A stretch of 6,877 bases of DNA from positions 5,801-12,677 of the forward strand of contig NZ_CAJTSC010000048.1 in the NCBI RefSeq assembly GCF_910578895.1, read 5' to 3'. The notes under the pieces were generated by a model, which was not told the DNA's origin, did not search any database, and saw only the letters and a program-made list of their open reading frames with translations. The stretch is from an uncultured Bacteroides sp. (GTDB lineage Bacteria; Bacteroidota; Bacteroidia; Bacteroidales; Bacteroidaceae). Shown here in pieces: positions 1 through 5,961 of the stretch (position 1 is the stretch's first letter; every line of letters starts with the position of its first letter). The translations under genes were made by a program, and so were the position numbers.

Positions 1-63
1 ATTCCACGTCCTACAGTTGACACATCTAAATTATCCACCTTTTTCAGTTTTCCTCACCTTATT

Positions 64-495
64 TCACGACCTAAAGTGTGTAATTCTTATTTCCGTGATT
101 TTCCTAGCAGGCTTTTCTATATACCTAATCTCTTGTTTTACAATCTCTTTAGGTGGTTTTTGAGGGTTTCCTATTGCGATTTCCTTGCGATTTTCCGAAA
201 CGTCCGGTTCATTGGACGGGTTTTCCGTATTGTCGGCAAATAAAGGATAGTCAAATTCATCGGTTTCGGCAGACGAAGGATTATTGCTCATATTTCCTTT
301 TCCTGTTAAGAGCCATTCAAGATTGATGTCATTATACCGCTTGTGCAGTTTCAGAATAACCTCCGTACTTGGATTATTGCGGGAAGCTAAAATATGGGAG
401 ATAGTGGCTTGAGCCACTTCTATGCTTTCGGCAAATGCTCCGGCAGTAAGCTGCTCTCGCTCCATTATCATTTTAAATCGGTCTTTTATACTCAT
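64..495 (-). CDS. XRE-family helix-turn-helix transcriptional regulator
   Basis: This 143-residue protein is probably a cytoplasmic DNA-binding regulator. Residues about 5-54 form a Cro/C1-type helix-turn-helix: a first helix near 5-12, then TAGAFAESIEV (17-27), then the recognition segment AQATISHILASRNNPS (28-43). It is followed by INLEWLLTGKGNMS (57-70), a segment common after this domain in Bacteroidota regulators. The rest is a hydrophilic, Pro/Glu-rich linker ending in KPARKITEIRI plus five residues, with no enzymatic domain visible. The ATG at 495 places the helix-turn-helix at the usual N-terminal position. A good promoter match lies about 45 bp upstream, overlapping a 13-bp tandem repeat, so autoregulation is plausible but inferred. 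From memory, relatives continue after KITEIRI with a further acidic/aromatic stretch, whereas this one stops after THFRS, so the C-terminus may be truncated or frameshifted. Target genes cannot be read from the window. Confidence 0.85.
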   Translation of the reverse strand: MSIKDRFKMIMEREQLTAGAFAESIEVAQATISHILASRNNPSTEVILKLHKRYNDINLEWLLTGKGNMSNNPSSAETDEFDYPLFADNTENPSNEPDVSENRKEIAIGNPQKPPKEIVKQEIRYIEKPARKITEIRITHFRS

Positions 496-540
496 GATGT
501 AGCTGTTTATTACAATTGTATTCTTCGTTTAATTGGATTA

Positions 541-572
541 CAAAAGTAAAAAAAGCAAATTACAAAAGCAAA
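541..572 (-). promoter_or_regulatory. Bacteroides-type promoter of the HTH regulator
   Basis: On the minus strand, TTTG (569-572) is followed after 20 bp by TACTTTTG (541-548). This is a full match to the Bacteroides pattern of a -33 TTTG and a -7 TAnnTTTG. Transcription would start near 533, leaving a leader of about 38 nt before the ATG at 495. A perfect 10-bp palindrome, TACAATTGTA (511-520), lies within that leader. Confidence 0.6.
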
Positions 573-576
573 TTAT
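551..576. repeat. 13-bp tandem repeat over the HTH promoter (candidate operator)
   Basis: AAAAGCAAATTAC (551-563) is followed immediately by AAAAGCAAATTAT (564-576), identical at 12 of 13 positions. The pair fills the space between the -7 and -33 elements of the regulator's promoter and extends just past the -33. Its position suits an autoregulatory operator; this role is inferred, and simple AT-rich duplication is the alternative. Confidence 0.4.
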
Positions 577-852
577 ATATGTAATATTTGTATGTTTACA
601 TGTGTATAGTCTTAGTTCAGTGATGTTAAGTGCATATCTGTAAATGGATTATATTCCAATAAAAACACAGCAAATATTAGCTTTATCAAAACTCCTTATT
701 TTATTGATAAATAATGATATATTTATATCGTATATCTTGAATAAGTCAAATATTACAAATGTTTCAGCATAATTTCCTTTTTATATAATCTATCAATTTA
801 AATAAATCAATGTATATGCCTTGTTTATAATGATATATGGTGTGGGTATAAT

Positions 853-864
853 GCGGTTAACCGC
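853..864. promoter_or_regulatory. 12-bp perfect palindrome, candidate protein-binding site
   Basis: GCGGTTAACCGC is its own reverse complement and stands out as a GC-rich island in very AT-rich DNA. It has no loop and no adjacent T-tract, so it resembles a dimer-binding operator more than a terminator. No regulator is assigned to it. Confidence 0.35.
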
Positions 865-1346
865 TTGTAATATAAAGATGTAATTATATGTATTACAAAT
901 GCAAAAGCAATGAACAATAATTGTATTTTTATGGCGTTGTTTATGTATGTAATATATTAAATCTGTAATATACACATCTGTGAATAGCTATGTTTTATAG
1001 ATGTAATTATTCATGGTTGTAGCATACAACTATTCTTTTATTACTTTGGATAAAATGGCTAAACTTTACAGAGTTTACAGGCTTTTTTTCTTTTATATCA
1101 TTGGGGCGCAATAAGAATAAAAGAACTTATGCTATGCAGATAGATGGCAAGTTGGATAATGTGATGGACGCTTTTTATATCTGAAAATAAGCACCTCTTA
1201 AGAAATGAAAATTTGTGACAAGATAATAATGAACTGATGGGATTATTCAGTTTTATATGTAGTAATAGCGACTCCTTGCTTTATTTCAGTATAAATGCCC
1301 GAATGATTGAAAAAAAACAATTCTCAGGGGCTTATATTTGTTGTAT

Positions 1347-1365
1347 TATACTGTGTTACAGTATA
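1347..1365. promoter_or_regulatory. Inverted repeat (8-bp arms, 3-bp centre)
   Basis: TATACTGT and ACAGTATA flank a GTT centre, giving a symmetrical dyad. It could be an operator or a small hairpin. A T-rich stretch starts about 8 bp beyond the right arm, too far for a classical terminator. Its function is unknown. Confidence 0.35.
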
Positions 1366-1404
1366 TTAATTCTGTTTTTACACTCTTGATGAACTGTGAT
1401 AATA

Positions 1405-1428
1405 GAAAAAAAGGGGGAAAATCCCCCT
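1405..1428 (-). terminator. Rho-independent terminator of the amn-holA operon
   Basis: On the minus strand, AGGGGGA (1428-1422) pairs with TCCCCCT (1418-1412) around a 3-nt loop. A run of six T (1411-1406) follows at once. The site lies about 80 bp beyond the holA stop codon in the direction of transcription. There is no T-tract on the plus-strand side, so termination is predicted for the minus strand only. Confidence 0.85.
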
Positions 1429-1505
1429 GAATGTGACATAATGATACAAAAATTGAGCTATTTCTATATCTTCTTTTTTTGGCGAAAAATCATAGATATG
1501 GGAAG

Positions 1506-2525
1506 TTAATGCAGGATTTTGAAGACTAATTCCTGCAGAAGGTCGCTATCATTTAATGAAGAGTTTCCCACTCCTTTAGACTTTGCGTCTGTATATCGTA
1601 TCTCTCCAATAATTTGCATTGTCTTTACTCCATTGTATTTCCGCATGGCATTTAGGTACTCGCGAGACTGCCACGGACTCTTCAAACCTAAAAATGCGGC
1701 AATGCCTTGTTCCGACTTTTCAGGAGCATAATATGCCAGCATCAGGTTGGAAAAGAACCCGAAAAGTAAAGATAAAGTCATTTGAATTGGATTAGTTTTT
1801 GGATTTTCTTCAAAATATTTTATTATTCTGTTCGCCTTTAAAACGTCTTTTTCTACAATGGCGCTACGGAGTTCGAAGTTATTATAATCCTTGCTGATTC
1901 CGATGTTACGTTCTATCTGCTCGGGAGTGACACGTGTCTGATTTTTTGGAAGTGTAATAACCAGTTTCTCCAGTTCGCCGGTAAGTCGGCTGAGGTCGGT
2001 TCCAACGAAGTCGGCAAGCATGGAAGTAGCTTTTGATTCCAAGTCTATTCCCTTACGTTTCATGTATGATGTGATGAATGCCGGCAGTTGGGCTTCTTTC
2101 ACCTTTTTGGCTTCAAACAGAATGCCCAATTTTTCGATTTCGGCGGCAAGTTTTTTCCTTCTGTCCAATACGCCATGTTTGTGACATATAACCAATATGG
2201 TAGATAGCAAGGGTTTTTGAAGATAGTAGGACAACTCTTCCATATTGCGTATGTTCTGCGCTTCTTTCACCACCACCACTTGGCGTTCGGACATCATAGG
2301 ATAACGTTTGGCAGCATTGATAATCGTAGCCACATCTACGTCCGCACCATATACAACGGTCAGGTTGAACTCTTTCTCGGTTTCACTCAATACATTGTCC
2401 GTTATATAGTCTGAAATGAGGTCTATGTAATACGGTTCTTCTCCCATCAGGTAGTAGACAGGGCGATAGTGTCCGCTTTTCAGTTCCTTTAAGATGTCTT
2501 CACACGTGATTTCTTGCTTTGCCAT
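1506..2525 (-). CDS. holA: DNA polymerase III subunit delta
   Basis: HolA is the delta subunit of the DNA polymerase III clamp loader. It opens the beta sliding clamp and loads it on primed DNA together with the tau/gamma and delta-prime subunits. The 339-residue length matches the family. Near the N-terminus, PVYYLMGEEPYYID (22-35) corresponds to the start of the first delta domain, and YPMMSERQVVVVKEAQ (75-90) is a characteristic early strand-and-turn segment. LSRLTGELEKL (178-188) and the helical C-terminal part (about 215-339), with SSLNDSDLLQELVFKIL near the end, fit the collar domain. The ATG at 2525 starts MAKQEITCEDIL. It lies 11 bp after the amn stop codon, so the gene is probably translated from an amn-holA transcript. 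A strong terminator follows about 80 bp downstream. Confidence 0.93.
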   Translation of the reverse strand: MAKQEITCEDILKELKSGHYRPVYYLMGEEPYYIDLISDYITDNVLSETEKEFNLTVVYGADVDVATIINAAKRYPMMSERQVVVVKEAQNIRNMEELSYYLQKPLLSTILVICHKHGVLDRRKKLAAEIEKLGILFEAKKVKEAQLPAFITSYMKRKGIDLESKATSMLADFVGTDLSRLTGELEKLVITLPKNQTRVTPEQIERNIGISKDYNNFELRSAIVEKDVLKANRIIKYFEENPKTNPIQMTLSLLFGFFSNLMLAYYAPEKSEQGIAAFLGLKSPWQSREYLNAMRKYNGVKTMQIIGEIRYTDAKSKGVGNSSLNDSDLLQELVFKILH

Positions 2526-2536
2526 ATTTGTTGGTT

Positions 2537-3313
2537 TTACCAGTCGAATTTCAGATGTTTTACGGTTTTCTTTGCATCGATAATCATGCGCAACGATGCG
2601 ATGCCTATTTCAACATGCTCTTTTACATAGTTTTGGGTTACTATATTGTCGCTTTTGTCTGTCTTGACGCCTTCCGGAATCATCGGTTGGTCGGATACCA
2701 GCAGTAAAGCACCGGTCGGGATGTGATTGGCAAAGCCGCAACTGAACAAGGTTGCCGTCTCCATGTCGACCGCCATGGCGCGTGTCTTCTTGAGATATTC
2801 TTTAAAATCCGTATCGTGTTCCCAAATGCGGCGGTTGGTGGTGTATACCGTGCCGGTCCAGTAATCGAGGGCATGGTCGCGGATAGCTGAAGAAACGGCG
2901 CGTTGCAACATAAATGCGGGCAAAGACGGTACTTCCGGCGGAAAATAGTCGTTTGAGGTACCTTCACCGCGGATGGCGGCGATTGGAAGGATAAGGTCCC
3001 CTATTCTGTTTTTCTTGTCTATGCCGCCACATTTGCCCAAAAACAAACATGCCTTAGGGCGGATAGCGCTTAATAAGTCCATGATGATAGCGGCGTTGGG
3101 ACTTCCCATTCCGAAGTTGATGATAGTTATTCCTTCTGCGCTGGCAGAAGTCATATTGGCATCTCTGCCAAGAATGGGGACATTGAATTTTTCGGCGAAA
3201 ATTTCTACATACTTGTTGAAGTTGGTCAACAGAATATACTCTCCAAAATCTTCCAGGTTACGTTTTGTGTAACGGGGCAGCCAATTAGCTACGATTTCTT
3301 CCTTTGTTTTCAT
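2537..3313 (-). CDS. amn: AMP nucleosidase (short, AMN-like form)
   Basis: This enzyme is predicted to split AMP into adenine and ribose 5-phosphate in purine salvage and adenylate balance. The 258 residues carry the phosphorylase-like catalytic fold: GMGSPNAA (68-75) and GKCGGI (93-98) at the nucleotide and phosphate-binding loops, RGEGTS (115-120), and AVDMETATLF (181-190) followed by SDQP (207-210), which match the base- and ribose-contacting segments of the nucleoside phosphorylase/nucleosidase superfamily. E. coli Amn is nearly twice as long because of an N-terminal regulatory domain. That domain is absent here, as in the AMN-like group of Bacteroidota, so regulation by ATP and phosphate may differ (inference). 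The ATG at 3313 is the only sensible start. holA follows after 11 bp. Another nucleoside phosphorylase activity is possible but less likely. Confidence 0.88.
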   Translation of the reverse strand: MKTKEEIVANWLPRYTKRNLEDFGEYILLTNFNKYVEIFAEKFNVPILGRDANMTSASAEGITIINFGMGSPNAAIIMDLLSAIRPKACLFLGKCGGIDKKNRIGDLILPIAAIRGEGTSNDYFPPEVPSLPAFMLQRAVSSAIRDHALDYWTGTVYTTNRRIWEHDTDFKEYLKKTRAMAVDMETATLFSCGFANHIPTGALLLVSDQPMIPEGVKTDKSDNIVTQNYVKEHVEIGIASLRMIIDAKKTVKHLKFDW

Positions 3314-3331
3314 AAGATTTCATTAAATTTG
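3303..3331 (+). promoter_or_regulatory. Possible promoter of the HsdR_N-domain gene
   Basis: TAAATTTG (3324-3331) fits TAnnTTTG, with TTTG (3303-3306) 17 bp upstream, inside the first codons of amn. Transcription would start near 3338, about 70 nt before the ATG at 3410. The spacing is shorter than the usual optimum, so this call is tentative. Confidence 0.35.
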
Positions 3332-3367
3332 TTCCCTAAAGTTGTTAGAGAGCGATTTTGTAACATA

Positions 3368-3395
3368 CAAAAATACAATAAAAAAGTAAAAACAA
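3368..3395 (-). promoter_or_regulatory. Probable promoter of amn-holA
   Basis: On the minus strand TATTTTTG (3368-3375) matches the Bacteroides -7 consensus TAnnTTTG. A TTG (3393-3395) lies 17 bp upstream as a weak -33, closer than usual. Transcription would begin near 3361, giving a leader of about 48 nt before the amn ATG. Confidence 0.45.
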
Positions 3396-3409
3396 GAAAT
3401 TAAAATAGA

Positions 3410-3859
3410 ATGTTCTCACTGAACCTGCCGGCGTTTGATGCCAAGATTGTTACAAAGGATGGAAAGAGGGGTATTTTCGATGTCATTCGCCGCCGATACG
3501 TTGCCTTGACCCCGGAAGAGTGGGTGCGGCAGCATTTTGTGCATTTTTTGATGGCACATAAAGGTTATCCGCAGGCTCTAATGGCAAACGAAGTGCAAGT
3601 GCAATTGAACGGAACTAAAAAACGCTGCGACACGGTGCTTTACAGGCGAGACCTCACGGCGCGCATGATTATAGAGTATAAAGCTCCCGAGATAGAAATC
3701 ACCCAAAAGGTATTCGACCAAATTACCCGTTATAACATGGTGCTGAAAGTAGATTATTTGATAGTGAGCAACGGCATCCGGCATTATTGCTGCCGCATGG
3801 ATTATGAACGGAATAGCTATACTTTTCTACAAGATATACCTGATTACATAAATCTCTGA
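3410..3859 (+). CDS. Stand-alone type I restriction HsdR N-terminal domain protein (PD-(D/E)XK nuclease-like)
   Basis: The 149-residue protein consists almost only of the domain found at the N-terminus of type I restriction endonuclease HsdR subunits. A PD-(D/E)XK-type active site can be traced: Glu61 in NEVQVQ, Asp74 in KRCDTVLY, and Glu89-Tyr-Lys91 in MIIEYKAPE. Gln104 and the QITRYNMVLKVDYLIVSNG segment (104-122) follow and match the conserved helix and strand after the catalytic core. No helicase motor, HsdM or HsdS gene is present in the window, so this is not a restriction enzyme in the usual sense. Such orphan proteins are, from general knowledge, common in Bacteroidota chromosomes, and their role is not established. 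It is divergent from amn-holA and convergent with the zinc-ribbon gene. The nuclease residues look intact; the substrate is unknown. Confidence 0.85.
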   Translation: MFSLNLPAFDAKIVTKDGKRGIFDVIRRRYVALTPEEWVRQHFVHFLMAHKGYPQALMANEVQVQLNGTKKRCDTVLYRRDLTARMIIEYKAPEIEITQKVFDQITRYNMVLKVDYLIVSNGIRHYCCRMDYERNSYTFLQDIPDYINL

Positions 3860-3914
3860 TTCTTATTGCATTTCATCATATAAATCTGAATAGAAAAATT
3901 ACACCCTTTTACAG

Positions 3915-3960
3915 AAAAAAGTTCAGGTTGTTATCGATTTTTTGAAACAACCCGAACCTT
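3915..3960. terminator. Hairpin terminator between convergent genes
   Basis: GTTCAGGTTGTT (3921-3932) and AACAACCCGAAC (3946-3957) form a 12-position stem around a 13-nt loop. The single imperfect position is an A-C mismatch in plus-strand RNA but a G-U wobble in minus-strand RNA. Six T follow the stem on the minus strand (3920-3915), so it mainly ends the zinc-ribbon transcript. On the plus strand a T-rich tail (CTTTATTTATT) gives weaker termination for the HsdR_N gene. Confidence 0.85.
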
Positions 3961-3986
3961 TATTTATTACGTAAATCTTGCGGAAA

Positions 3987-4817
3987 TTATTCGGCGTCTG
4001 CCACTTTCTTTCTGCTTCTTGTTACCTTTTCCTTTACCGGTTCTTCTTTCACTTCCGGAGCGATGCCGGCCAATTCGGGGTCAATCATGATACGTCCGCA
4101 ATATTCGCAAACGATGATTTTCTTGCGTGAACGGATGTCCAATTGTCTCTGGGGCGGAATTTTGTTGAAACAACCTCCACAGGCGTCACGTTGTACGTAA
4201 ACGATACCCAAACCGTTGCGTGAGTTCTTACGGATGCGCTTGAAAGACTGGAGCAAACGCGGTTCTATTTTAGTTTCGAGTTCTTTTGCCTTGTCTCTCA
4301 GTTTTTCTTCTTCCTGTTTGGTTTCGGAAATGATTTCATCCAATTCATTCTTCTTTACATCAAGGTCTTTTTGCCTTTCTTCCAAAGCAACGGTACTTTC
4401 GGTAGCTTCCTGAGACTTAGTCACTTCGTCAGCGGCAAATTCCTTGATTCTCTTTTCGCAAAGTTCAATTTCCAATGTCTGGAATTCGATTTCTTTACTC
4501 AGGAAATCATATTCGCGGTTGTTGCGCACGTTTTCCTGTTGGTCTTTATATTTTGCTACAGAAGCTTTTGCAGTTTCGATTTCCACTCTTTTGGTTGCGA
4601 TAGCAGATTTCAAATCGGCAATTTCGGATTGGATTCTTTCGATGCGGGTGCTCAGACCGGCAATTTCATCTTCCAAGTCTTGCACTTCCAAAGGAAGCTC
4701 GCCTCTCAGCGTCTTGATTTCATCAATTTTAGACAACATGGTCTGTAGTTGGAACAAGGCTTTTAATTTCTGTTCCACTGTCAATTCCTGGGGATCTTTT
4801 TTTGCTTCTTTAGCCAT
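3987..4817 (-). CDS. Coiled-coil protein with C4-type zinc ribbon (COG1579-like)
   Basis: The 276-residue protein has a long charged alpha-helical coiled coil (about 40-185), including NNREYDFLSKEIE (99-111), a hallmark segment of this family. A C-terminal zinc ribbon follows, with Cys213 and Cys216 in CGGC and Cys237 and Cys240 in CEYC. GIVYVQRDACGGCFNKIPPQ (204-223) is the typical lead into the ribbon. The last 25 residues are a Lys/Glu-rich tail. Family members have been proposed to act as nucleic-acid-binding or chaperone-like factors (FlgZ/CdsZ relatives in other phyla); the role in Bacteroides is not settled. The gene begins 5 bp after the Nif3 stop codon, so the two are surely co-transcribed. 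The start at 4817 lacks a clear Shine-Dalgarno sequence but has an A-rich leader. A strong terminator follows the stop. Confidence 0.9.
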   Translation of the reverse strand: MAKEAKKDPQELTVEQKLKALFQLQTMLSKIDEIKTLRGELPLEVQDLEDEIAGLSTRIERIQSEIADLKSAIATKRVEIETAKASVAKYKDQQENVRNNREYDFLSKEIEFQTLEIELCEKRIKEFAADEVTKSQEATESTVALEERQKDLDVKKNELDEIISETKQEEEKLRDKAKELETKIEPRLLQSFKRIRKNSRNGLGIVYVQRDACGGCFNKIPPQRQLDIRSRKKIIVCEYCGRIMIDPELAGIAPEVKEEPVKEKVTRSRKKVADAE

Positions 4818-4822
4818 TTTAA

Positions 4823-5917
4823 TTACATGTATTTTATGGGATTTGTGTTCACCTTACTTTGTTGCACCTCAACATTCGGAAACAAATCCCGGATTATTGT
4901 ATAAAATATCTCTTTTGTATATTGTTCGCTTTCGTAATGTCCTATCTCTGCCAACAGGATATCCGTGTCATGACCGAAATAGTCGTGATACTTTATTTCA
5001 CCGGTAATGAAGACATCTGCGCGGTTGCGTATGGCAAGCGGCATAAGGAAAGCTCCCGCGCCGCCACACAGGGCAACAGTCTGTATCTCGCGTCCGGTCA
5101 GTTTGTTATGTCTCAGGCAACCCACTTCAAAAGTTTTCTTTATACGTTTCAAGAACTCCGATTCTGTCTCCGGAGTCTCTAATTCGCCAATAACGCCTGC
5201 CCCTGCCTGCTGCCAGGAATTTTGCAGCCGATACAAGTCGAACGCAGGCTCCTCGTACGGATGTGCGGCAAGTAGCGCTTTGATTGCTTCCGATTTTCGG
5301 TAAGCCGGCAGAATGGTCTCGATACGCACTTCTTTTTCCGTATGCAGTTCGCCGATTTCCCCGCAATAAGGATTGGCACCTTCACGCGCCCGGAACATCC
5401 CCTCGCCTGTTACATTATAACTGCATGAGTCATAGTTTCCTATACATCCACATCCGGCGGATGACAATGCTGCACGCATCTCTTCCGCCCGGGTTACGGG
5501 AACGAATGTAACCAGCTTCAACAACGCATTTTCTTTCGTTTCCAGTACGCGTACATTCTTCAACCCTATTTTCTCGGCAATCTTGAAATTGACTCCTCCC
5601 GATGCGTTGTCCAGATTGGTGTGGGCGGAATAGACAACAAGGTCATTCTTGATGGCTTTCAAGATACAACGTTCCACGTAATCCTTGCCCGTAATGGATT
5701 CATAACCTTTAAAAATCAACGGATGATGCGATATCACAAGGTTATATCCCAATGCAATTGCTTCATCCAATACGGCTTCGGTAACGTCAAGACACAACAA
5801 AGCCCCTGTTGCTTCCGCATCTGTCAATCCGATTTGCAAGCCGGCATTGTCAAATCCGTCTTGCAATGGCAGAGGCGCGAACCGTTCAAGGGCGCTTACT
5901 ATCTCCTTAATTTTCAT
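4823..5917 (-). CDS. Nif3-like dinuclear metal centre protein
   Basis: This is a member of the Nif3/YbgI family of toroidal proteins that bind two metal ions; suggested roles include a GTP cyclohydrolase I type 2-like activity, but the function is unproven. From the ATG at 5917 it has 364 residues, the long form with a PII/CutA-like insert (about 130-230, including HPYEEPAFDLY at 219-229) between the two Nif3 halves. Metal ligands visible are His64-His65 in SHHPLIFKG, Asp103 in SAHTNLDN, and His327 and Glu331 in GHYESEQ. The open frame extends upstream to a TTG at 5941, but that codon lies inside the probable -7 element, so the true start is MKIKEIV at 5917. The zinc-ribbon gene follows after 5 bp, a pairing I believe is conserved in Bacteroidota (from memory). 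Confidence 0.92.
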   Translation of the reverse strand: MKIKEIVSALERFAPLPLQDGFDNAGLQIGLTDAEATGALLCLDVTEAVLDEAIALGYNLVISHHPLIFKGYESITGKDYVERCILKAIKNDLVVYSAHTNLDNASGGVNFKIAEKIGLKNVRVLETKENALLKLVTFVPVTRAEEMRAALSSAGCGCIGNYDSCSYNVTGEGMFRAREGANPYCGEIGELHTEKEVRIETILPAYRKSEAIKALLAAHPYEEPAFDLYRLQNSWQQAGAGVIGELETPETESEFLKRIKKTFEVGCLRHNKLTGREIQTVALCGGAGAFLMPLAIRNRADVFITGEIKYHDYFGHDTDILLAEIGHYESEQYTKEIFYTIIRDLFPNVEVQQSKVNTNPIKYM

Positions 5918-5938
5918 TATCAGTAGAAAATTTGGTTG

Positions 5939-5946
5939 CAAAGATA
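5939..5946 (-). promoter_or_regulatory. -7 element of the Nif3/zinc-ribbon operon
   Basis: TATCTTTG on the minus strand is a full match to TAnnTTTG. It lies in the gap after the permease stop codon and 21 bp upstream of the ATG at 5917. No good -33 TTTG is seen, so strength is uncertain; read-through from the permease gene is also possible. Confidence 0.5.
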
Positions 5947-5961
5947 GGAAAAAGTAGCGAA

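Larger units (their letters stand above)
496..1505. other. AT-rich, apparently non-coding kilobase between the HTH gene and holA
   Basis: No open frame in this 1,010-bp gap has a recognisable protein sequence. The longest (minus strand, 793-975, 60 codons) translates to low-complexity Ile/Tyr/Asn-rich text produced by AT-rich DNA. The gap does contain the HTH promoter and tandem repeat, eleven TGTAAT/ATTACA hexamers (509-1007), the palindrome at 853-864, the dyad at 1347-1365 and a terminator at 1405-1428. Short coding-like scraps occur around 1055-1184 without homology I recognise. No tRNA or rRNA is visible. A gap this long is unusual beside tightly packed genes and could hold a small RNA or a decayed gene. 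Confidence 0.6.

Noticed and set aside
1..82. CRISPR-like spacing of about 60 bp between two short repeats
   Set aside because: There are only two copies, the repeats are short and degenerate (14 of 17), and the second lies inside a coding gene. No cas gene is nearby.
1..240. Plus-strand frame open from the window edge to a stop at 238-240, antisense to the HTH gene tail
   Set aside because: It has no start in the window and is in exact codon register opposite the HTH gene, whose low Leu/Ser content there removes antisense stops. The translation is unrecognisable. Only sequence upstream of position 1 could rescue it.
793..975. 60-codon minus-strand open frame in the AT-rich gap
   Set aside because: Its translation is low-complexity Ile/Tyr/Asn-rich text with no domain, and it overlaps the hexamer cluster and palindrome. 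AT-rich DNA easily yields such frames.
1060..1089. Plus-strand terminator (TAAACT/AGTTTA hairpin followed by T7)
   Set aside because: The stem is only six mostly A-T pairs, and the T-run begins several bases after it. Too weak to call without transcript data.
3410..3859. Active type I restriction-modification system
   Set aside because: Only the HsdR N-terminal domain is present as a complete small gene with its own start and stop. No helicase, methylase or specificity gene exists in the window.
4444..5007. 187-codon plus-strand frame opposite the zinc-ribbon and Nif3 genes
   Set aside because: It is antisense to two well-supported genes and spans their junction. The Ser/Phe/Leu-rich composition is expected opposite Glu/Lys-rich coiled-coil coding sequence.
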